This document shows positions 56,411 through 64,000 of a stretch of DNA of 64,000 nt, in pieces. This stretch comes from an uncultured Methanobrevibacter sp. Its GTDB lineage: Archaea > Methanobacteriota > Methanobacteria > Methanobacteriales > Methanobacteriaceae. Made by a program: the position numbers and the translations under genes. Positions within the stretch are counted from its first letter, which is position 1; each line of letters starts with the position of its first letter. Under the pieces are notes generated by a model that was not told the DNA's origin, searched no databases, and was given only the letters and a program-made list of their open reading frames with translations. The stretch spans positions 128,124 to 192,123 of the forward strand of contig CANQZY010000001.1 of NCBI GenBank assembly GCA_947628455.1, in the 5' to 3' direction.

Positions 56411-57385
56411 ATGCATGGGCACTGGAAACTTAGACTAAGGCAATGGGCTGTCATGTTTTTAATGTTTATTATTTTATATGCTTTAGTTTTTGTAATAACT
56501 TATTTTATAGGATATAGAATGGGAATAGGATTTTATTTCATTGTAAGTATGGGTATTATTTTTATTCAATATTTATTAGGCCCCAATATTGTTAAACATA
56601 CAATGAAAGTGAGACCTTTAAATCGTGAAGAAGCTCCTAACATATATAAAATAGTTGAAGAATTATCTAGTGAAGCTAATGTTCCAATGCCAAAAATTGG
56701 CTTATCAGAAATTAATATTCCTAATGCTTTTGCTTATGGAAGATCTAAAAGAAATGGTAATATAGCTATTACAAGACCTATTTTAGGTTTACTTGATATG
56801 AATGAATTAAAAGCTGTTTTAGGCCATGAAATGGGACATATAAAACATAATGATATGATTGTAACTACTATTGTAAGTGTAGTTCCAATGATTTGTTATT
56901 ATATTGCTATATCTTTCATGTTTTCTGAAGATGATGATAATAATGCTACTTTTCTTATTGGAATATTGGGCTATGCAGCTTATATTTTAGGTCAATTTTT
57001 AGTTCTTCTTATTTCAAGATTAAGAGAATATTATGCCGATGAAGCTAGTGTTGATTTCGGAAATAGCCCTGCAGCTCTTGCGTCAGCACTTTATAAGTTA
57101 TCTTATGGTGCAGTAAATTCTAATGAACAAGAAATAAAAGATGCAGGCACAGCTAGAGCTTTATTTGCAAATGATGTTAATAATGGTAAAAAGGATATAT
57201 CTACATTTAGACAAATTGATTTTGATGGTGATGGGAAAATCTCAGATGAAGATTTAAGAGAACTTTATAGTTCAAATATGGATAGTTCTTTTTTAAGTAA
57301 TTTTAAAGAAGTATTTTCAACACATCCGGATACTTTAAAACGTGTTAAAAGATTAGCTGAACTTGATCATGAAAAATATAATTAA
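56411..57385 (+). CDS. htpX: M48 family zinc metalloprotease HtpX, with EF-hand-like loop
   Basis: AVLGHEMGHIKHNDMI (HExxH), REYYADEASVDFG; C-terminal DFDGDGKISDED loop then STHPDTLKRVKRL. Confidence 0.94.
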   Translation: MHGHWKLRLRQWAVMFLMFIILYALVFVITYFIGYRMGIGFYFIVSMGIIFIQYLLGPNIVKHTMKVRPLNREEAPNIYKIVEELSSEANVPMPKIGLSEINIPNAFAYGRSKRNGNIAITRPILGLLDMNELKAVLGHEMGHIKHNDMIVTTIVSVVPMICYYIAISFMFSEDDDNNATFLIGILGYAAYILGQFLVLLISRLREYYADEASVDFGNSPAALASALYKLSYGAVNSNEQEIKDAGTARALFANDVNNGKKDISTFRQIDFDGDGKISDEDLRELYSSNMDSSFLSNFKEVFSTHPDTLKRVKRLAELDHEKYN

Positions 57386-57394
57386 GTGTATAAT

Positions 57395-58126
57395 ATGAAG
57401 ATGATTTTAGATGAAAGAGGTAAAAAATATCTTATTTCTGGAATTGAAGAATTTCAAAGTGATTTAGGGATTATAACAGAAGAACAAATAGCTAATGCTA
57501 AAATTGGCGATGAAATTAAAAGTCATCTAAATCATTCTTTTAAAATAATGAAACCTAATGTTAATGATTTCATTGATTTAATGGAAAGAAAATGTTCTAT
57601 TTTAATTCAAAAAGATATTGGAACAGTTTTAGCACATACAGGCTTAGGATCTGGTGATAAGGTTGTTGATGCAGGTACCGGTGCAGGAGCTATATCCTTA
57701 AATTTTGGAAATATAGTTGGAGATAAAGGCCAAGTCTATAGCTATGAAATACGGGAAGATTTTGCAGAAATTGCTTCAAGAAATATTAAAAATTTTGGAA
57801 TTAAAAATATCAAAATTAAAAATCAAGATATTAAAGAAGGAATTGATGAAAAAGATGTTGATTTAATCTTTTTAGATTTACCAAGACCTTTTGAAATATT
57901 TGAAGAAGCATATGACTCATTAAAATTAGGAGGTTGGTTAGCAGTATATTCTCCATACATTGATCAAGCAGAAATATCTTATAGAATAACTAAAAAATTA
58001 GGATTTTATAATATAAAAATTATAGAAACACTTCAAAGAAATTTAGAAGTGAGACCACAAGGTGTAAGACCACAAACAAGAATGGTTGGTCATAGCGGAT
58101 ATCTACTTTTTGCAAGAAAATTATAA
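57395..58126 (+). CDS. trmI: tRNA (adenine-N1)-methyltransferase TrmI-like
   Basis: QKDIGTVLAHTGLGSGDKVVDAGTGAGAISLNFGNIVGDKGQVYSYEIREDFAEIASRNI; DLIFLDLPRP. Confidence 0.88.
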   Translation: MKMILDERGKKYLISGIEEFQSDLGIITEEQIANAKIGDEIKSHLNHSFKIMKPNVNDFIDLMERKCSILIQKDIGTVLAHTGLGSGDKVVDAGTGAGAISLNFGNIVGDKGQVYSYEIREDFAEIASRNIKNFGIKNIKIKNQDIKEGIDEKDVDLIFLDLPRPFEIFEEAYDSLKLGGWLAVYSPYIDQAEISYRITKKLGFYNIKIIETLQRNLEVRPQGVRPQTRMVGHSGYLLFARKL

Positions 58127-58157
58127 AAAAAAATAAAATTTAATATTTATTTTTATT

Positions 58158-61010
58158 TTATTCTATAAAAATAGCTGGTTTATACGGAATTGCATTTTTA
58201 AATTTATTTTGAGGATCATAATCTCTATCTGTATGAATTATTACTTCTTTACCACTTTCATTTGAAATATAATCAATAGCATCATTTAATATTTGCTCTT
58301 CATTAATTTTTCCAATATAATGTGTTTTTGTCATTTCACGACCAATTTTTTTAGCAACAACAGCTATTTCTTTTTTATCATCATGAATATTCGCTTTAAT
58401 AGATTTTCCAATAATTTGACCAATATCAGGTTTTCCAATATTGTCCGCTATCTTATATAAATCCCATTTCCAATCAGGAGCAAGATAAATATGTATTTTT
58501 TTGGTATTTCCTTTTACTATATTTTGAATTTGAGATATATCTTTGATAATATTTTCAACAATATATTCTGAACGTTCAATTTTTTCACTTATAAGATTTT
58601 CATTGTATTTTGGCCATTCTGCGTTAAAAACAAATCCATCTCCACCATATTGTTCCCATAATTCTTCTGAAGTATATGGAATAAAAGGCGCTAAAAGTCT
58701 AATCCATGATTCTAAAACAGTTGATAGAACATATATTACATCGGGGTCTTGATTTTCAATTAATTGATTCACTCGATACATATAGTGATCTATATCTTTT
58801 TTAAGTAAGAATAATGCTTCTTGAAGAGCTTTTCTTGTTTGAAAAACTTCTAAAGCTTCGGTAGCTTCTTTAATATGTTTATTTAATTGTGAGATCATCC
58901 ACAAATCAATAGTTCTTGAAAGATTCACTTCTTCAATATTACTTAAATTTAAAAATGAACCTTTAATTTCTTCCACTCTAGATGCAAATTTTTTAAACCA
59001 TTCTAATTTTCTTTTAGTTCCAAGAACTTCTTTTTCTCTCCAATCAAAATCTTGCCATGGCTCTGCAGAAGCCATTAAAAATAGTCTTACAACATCAGCC
59101 CCATATTGATCAATAGCATCTTTTAAAAGAATAACATTTCCTTTAGAAGAAGACATTTTATTACCTTCAAGCAATCCCATACCAAATATAACAGTTCCTT
59201 TAGGCCATTTTTCAGGAGGATAAATTGCACTATGATGGAACATTAAAAAACTTAAATGATTACCCACTAAATCTTTAGCAGACAATCTCCAGTCAAGAGG
59301 ATACCAATAGTTAAATTCTGCTTGAATTTCATCTACAAGTTCTCTATTTACTAGAATATCATTACTATCAATATTTAAAAGAACTTTATCAAAAAATGCA
59401 TCATTTAAAAGTTCAGGATCAATATCCCTTAAAAATTTAGCTATCGTATAATAAGACATGTAAATTGTAGAATCAGTTAAAGGTTCTATTAACCATTGAT
59501 TATCCCAAGGAAGTTTAGTTCCTAGACCTACATTTCTAGAACAAGCCCAATCATCTAACCAATTAATATAATATTCAAAATTATTTCTAATTTCAGTTGG
59601 AATAATAGTTTCTCCTTTAAGAACTTTCAATGTTTTTTCTTTCCATTCAGGATCAGAATATTTCATAAACCATTGATTATCCATTATTTTAATAACACAA
59701 CGTTCACCACATCTACAAATCACAGGCCTTTCAGCAAAATCATACATTATGGTTGCAGTATTATCTTCTATCATTTGTTTTTTAAAGCTTTCACGAGATT
59801 CTCTAACACTAATTCCTCCAAAAACAGGAATGTTATCACTAATTTTACCTTTACTAAATTCTAACTTATATAACTCATTTGTAGCTTCTTGAAGTTTAGG
59901 ATCTTCTTGATTAGTAATTTCTAGTTTTTCAATAATTTCAGCAGCAGGAATTTTTCCATATCCTTTTACATTACAAACATTAATAGGTTCAATATCTTTA
60001 ACAATATTACCTAATTCATATTTATCTATTAATTCAGAATTATTTTTTAAATCTAAAAGAGCAATATAATCTGCAGGTGCATCAGCAGGTTCTGAAAATA
60101 CTATTCCGCTTCCATATTCCCCATCAACAAAACTAGCTGGCAAAATAGGAATTTTTTTACCTGTAAATGGATTTTCTACATATTCCCCAATTAAGCCTTC
60201 TGGTTTAATTTCTTTAATAATTTTTAAATCTTTAATTTGATTTTTTAAATTATGATGGGCATCTTTACTAATGACCCATTTTTCACCATTTGCATTAACT
60301 TGAACATATTCAATATTTGGATTTAACCATATATTAGTTGCTCCAATAATTGTTTCTGGTCTTAAAGTAGCTGTTACAAGAATTTCGTTATCATGTTTAA
60401 ATTTAATAAGTGTTAATTCATTAACTTCTATTCCCTCTCCTTCTAAAAGATCGTGATCTCCAACAGGATTTTTATCTCTAGGACAATATTTAACAGGATG
60501 TTTTCCTTTTTTAATTAATCCTTTATCTTTAAGTTTTTTAATTTGCCATTCGATAAATTTTTTATATGTGGGATCTATAGTTTTAAATTCTCTTCTCCAG
60601 TCAATAGAGAATCCCATATCATGCATTACGTTGTGATATTCATTACTGAAGTATCTGACAATATATTCAGGATCTTCCATTTTTATTAATTTCTCTTTAG
60701 GGACTTTATGGACATTTTCATATAAATCTAGAGTCCATGGATCCTTTCTTTGGATTCTACTAGCTATTCCAATAACTGGAGCGCCGGTTACATGCCAAGC
60801 CATTGGGAATAAAACATTATATCCTTCCATTCTTTTAAATCTTGCATAAACATCAGGAACAGTATATGTACGACCATGTCCAATATGCATCGCACCACTA
60901 GGATAAGGAAATGCTACAGTTATAAATAATTTTTCTTTTTCATTGGGATTTGACTCGAATAATTTTTCATTGTCCCATTTTTCTTGCCATTTTTTTTCTA
61001 TATCTTTCAC
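58158..61010 (-). CDS. leuS: Leucyl-tRNA synthetase
   Basis: [62 protein letters not shown]. Confidence 0.97.
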   Translation of the reverse strand: MKDIEKKWQEKWDNEKLFESNPNEKEKLFITVAFPYPSGAMHIGHGRTYTVPDVYARFKRMEGYNVLFPMAWHVTGAPVIGIASRIQRKDPWTLDLYENVHKVPKEKLIKMEDPEYIVRYFSNEYHNVMHDMGFSIDWRREFKTIDPTYKKFIEWQIKKLKDKGLIKKGKHPVKYCPRDKNPVGDHDLLEGEGIEVNELTLIKFKHDNEILVTATLRPETIIGATNIWLNPNIEYVQVNANGEKWVISKDAHHNLKNQIKDLKIIKEIKPEGLIGEYVENPFTGKKIPILPASFVDGEYGSGIVFSEPADAPADYIALLDLKNNSELIDKYELGNIVKDIEPINVCNVKGYGKIPAAEIIEKLEITNQEDPKLQEATNELYKLEFSKGKISDNIPVFGGISVRESRESFKKQMIEDNTATIMYDFAERPVICRCGERCVIKIMDNQWFMKYSDPEWKEKTLKVLKGETIIPTEIRNNFEYYINWLDDWACSRNVGLGTKLPWDNQWLIEPLTDSTIYMSYYTIAKFLRDIDPELLNDAFFDKVLLNIDSNDILVNRELVDEIQAEFNYWYPLDWRLSAKDLVGNHLSFLMFHHSAIYPPEKWPKGTVIFGMGLLEGNKMSSSKGNVILLKDAIDQYGADVVRLFLMASAEPWQDFDWREKEVLGTKRKLEWFKKFASRVEEIKGSFLNLSNIEEVNLSRTIDLWMISQLNKHIKEATEALEVFQTRKALQEALFLLKKDIDHYMYRVNQLIENQDPDVIYVLSTVLESWIRLLAPFIPYTSEELWEQYGGDGFVFNAEWPKYNENLISEKIERSEYIVENIIKDISQIQNIVKGNTKKIHIYLAPDWKWDLYKIADNIGKPDIGQIIGKSIKANIHDDKKEIAVVAKKIGREMTKTHYIGKINEEQILNDAIDYISNESGKEVIIHTDRDYDPQNKFKNAIPYKPAIFIE

Positions 61011-61036
61011 TAAATCACCGTATAATATATATTCTT

Positions 61037-61819
61037 TTATTCTGGAGTTGGTGGAAGTTGTAGTTTATGAGCATTTTTTTGAACTTTTCTAATAATCCTT
61101 TCAACTTCTTGTTTAGAAATTCCAATTTCTTTAGAGATGTATTCAGAGTCTTTTTTTAAATCAATATAAAGGTAAAGAATTCTATCTAAAATCTCATAAG
61201 GCATTCCTATTTCTTTTTCATCATTTTGATTTTCCCATAATCCTGCACGAGGTGTTTTATTAAGGATATAGTTAGGAACTTTAATATATTTAGCTAATTG
61301 TTTTACTTCACTTTTATACAATTTACCTATTGGTTCCATGTCACATGCACCATCGCCATGTTTTGTAAAGTAACCGATTAGTAATTCGCTTTTATTTCCT
61401 GTCCCCCCCACAATATAATTCATTTCGTTTGCATAATAGTAGATAATGGCCATTCTTATTCTTGCTTTTAAATTTCCGATAGCTAATTTAGAAGCTTTTC
61501 CTTCAGTATTTGTAACTACTAAAAATCTATTTAAAATACTATCAATGGCTATTTCTTTATAGTCAATTTCAAGTAATTGTGCAATATCGATACCGTGAAC
61601 TTTGTCTTCTGTTGGTGTTGTTGTTGATGGTAGTATTACACCAAATACATTTTTTTTCCCTATTGCTTCAGTAGATAGAAACGCTGTTACTGTTGAATCA
61701 ATCCCTCCGCTTAATCCAACTATGATTCCATTAGCATTAGCTTCGCTGACTTTGTTTTTAATAAATTTAATAATATTCTGTTTTGTAATCTCAGCATCTA
61801 TCTTTGGAATTTTTGTCAT
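61037..61819 (-). CDS. nadE: NAD+ synthase (NH3-dependent)
   Basis: [67 protein letters not shown]. Confidence 0.97.
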   Translation of the reverse strand: MTKIPKIDAEITKQNIIKFIKNKVSEANANGIIVGLSGGIDSTVTAFLSTEAIGKKNVFGVILPSTTTPTEDKVHGIDIAQLLEIDYKEIAIDSILNRFLVVTNTEGKASKLAIGNLKARIRMAIIYYYANEMNYIVGGTGNKSELLIGYFTKHGDGACDMEPIGKLYKSEVKQLAKYIKVPNYILNKTPRAGLWENQNDEKEIGMPYEILDRILYLYIDLKKDSEYISKEIGISKQEVERIIRKVQKNAHKLQLPPTPE

Positions 61820-61986
61820 TTTAATCACGTAAATTTTTTATATTAATATTAGATATAATTTTTTTTATTAATATAGATAATGTATATAAATTTAATTTAT
61901 TCAGGATAATTTTTATATAGTTAAAATATTAAATTAACAATCAGTTATTAAAAAGAAAATACTTTTATTAAATGGAGGGTTATTAA

Positions 61987-62994
<1,008 letters not shown>

Positions 62995-63063
62995 CTAATT
63001 TAGATATATTTTAATTATTGATTAAAATAAAATAATATTCTTTTTTTTTAATAGAGTGATATT

Positions 63064-63699
63064 TTATAGTATCATTATACACATATATGTAAGTTCGATA
63101 TTTGCAATTTCTTTTAGAGTGGTGTGAATAATTTTTTCATCGTCATAGCTAAGGCGTTCGCATATAATAACTTTTCTGTCGGGGGATATTCCATTATCAA
63201 TTAGAAATTTGGCCATATCCTTGACTTTTTTAGATGGTAATGCAATAGTAGTTTTATTATTATTAATAATTTTAAGAATATCTCCAATATTTTCTCTACC
63301 ATGAAATGTGGTTATATTACAGTTATCCCATTGTAAATGGTTTTTAGCAGCAGCTAATTGTATAGAACTTATTCCGGGAATAACTTCAATATTTTCTAGC
63401 GGATATTTTTTTTTATTTGCTATTTTTAAAACAGAGTTTAAAATTCCAGAAAATCCAGGGTCTCCAGTTGATAAGATAGCTACATTTTGACCATTTATAG
63501 CTAAATCAATACCTTCTTCTATTTTTTTCATTAAATTTTTTGCGTTAAATGGAAGTTTATGGTCTATATTTTCAAATAGTTCAATTGTTCTTTCACTTCC
63601 AATAATAATATTGGCATTTTCAACGGTTTTTATGGCTTTTTTAGTAAGGTATTCTTTAGATCCAGGTCCTGTTCCAACAATATGAATTTTTGATTTCAT
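63064..63699 (-). CDS. cbiE: Cobalt-precorrin-7 (C5)-methyltransferase
   Basis: IHIVGTGPGSKEYLTKKAIKTVENANIIIGSERTIELF, ILSTGDPGFSGILNSVLKI, VIPGISSIQLAAAK. Confidence 0.9.
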   Translation of the reverse strand: MKSKIHIVGTGPGSKEYLTKKAIKTVENANIIIGSERTIELFENIDHKLPFNAKNLMKKIEEGIDLAINGQNVAILSTGDPGFSGILNSVLKIANKKKYPLENIEVIPGISSIQLAAAKNHLQWDNCNITTFHGRENIGDILKIINNNKTTIALPSKKVKDMAKFLIDNGISPDRKVIICERLSYDDEKIIHTTLKEIANIELTYMCIMIL

Positions 63700-63700
63700 T

Positions 63701-64000
63701 TTATTTTCCTTTTAATATTTTTAATTGATTTTTTAAAAGTTTGTATATTGATTTTGCACCTACTAATTTATCGGGTACTTTCCAATAGGATGGATATAAT
63801 ATGAATGGTTTGGTTTGTGTTCCTCCAAGTCCTCCATGACTTCCTATTAATTCTTCAAATGCACAGATTTCTTCTGTTTGAGGATCATAAAAACTATTTA
63901 CTAAAATATCAGGCATATCTTTAAATTTATCATGTCTTTTTAGATGTTTTGCTGCTCTTTCACCATAATTTTTTAGAGGATTTTTACCTTTTACTTCATC
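63701..64000 (-). CDS. C-terminal fragment of a larger protein, possibly alkaline-phosphatase superfamily (5' part outside window)
   Basis: Frame open to window edge: DEVKGKNPLKNYGERAAKHLKRHDKFKDMPDILVNSFYDPQTEEICAFEELIGSHGGLGGTQTKPFILYPSYW. Confidence 0.5.
   Translation of the reverse strand, partial: DEVKGKNPLKNYGERAAKHLKRHDKFKDMPDILVNSFYDPQTEEICAFEELIGSHGGLGGTQTKPFILYPSYWKVPDKLVGAKSIYKLLKNQLKILKGK

Overview
AT-rich archaeal chromosome segment. Mtd, HdrA, Fae-Hps, a methanogenesis marker 12-like protein, CfbB/CobB, pseudomurein-type Mur ligases, histone and Alba together place it in a methanogen of the order Methanobacteriales (Methanobrevibacter/Methanosphaera-like; genus is inference). 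It is a dense, mostly housekeeping region: amino-acid biosynthesis (ilvD, ilvC, ilvE, hisD, hisB, hisI, argF, aroE), five aminoacyl-tRNA synthetases (thrS, argS, aspS, hisS, leuS), replication and repair (rfcS, rfcL, Hef, RecJ-like, thyA), cobamide/F430/tetrapyrrole genes (cfbB, cobT, cbiC, cbiE, hemL), envelope genes (flippase, polymerase-like, uppP, two Mur ligases), and one tRNA-Val(UAC). I see no CRISPR array, transposon, prophage or obvious defence island. The items most worth a second look are: a di-cluster ferredoxin missing from the ORF track because it lacks an ATG/GTG/TTG start; a 48-aa ORF after the histone gene, also missing from the track; an EF-hand-like Ca-binding loop in HtpX; a MurT-like Cys4 insertion in one Mur ligase; a terminator-like hairpin just upstream of a flavoprotein gene; a recurrent CTAAT(T)n terminator sequence; an ATA-GCT codon-pair preference; and several uncharacterised proteins. 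No clear new multi-gene system was identified.
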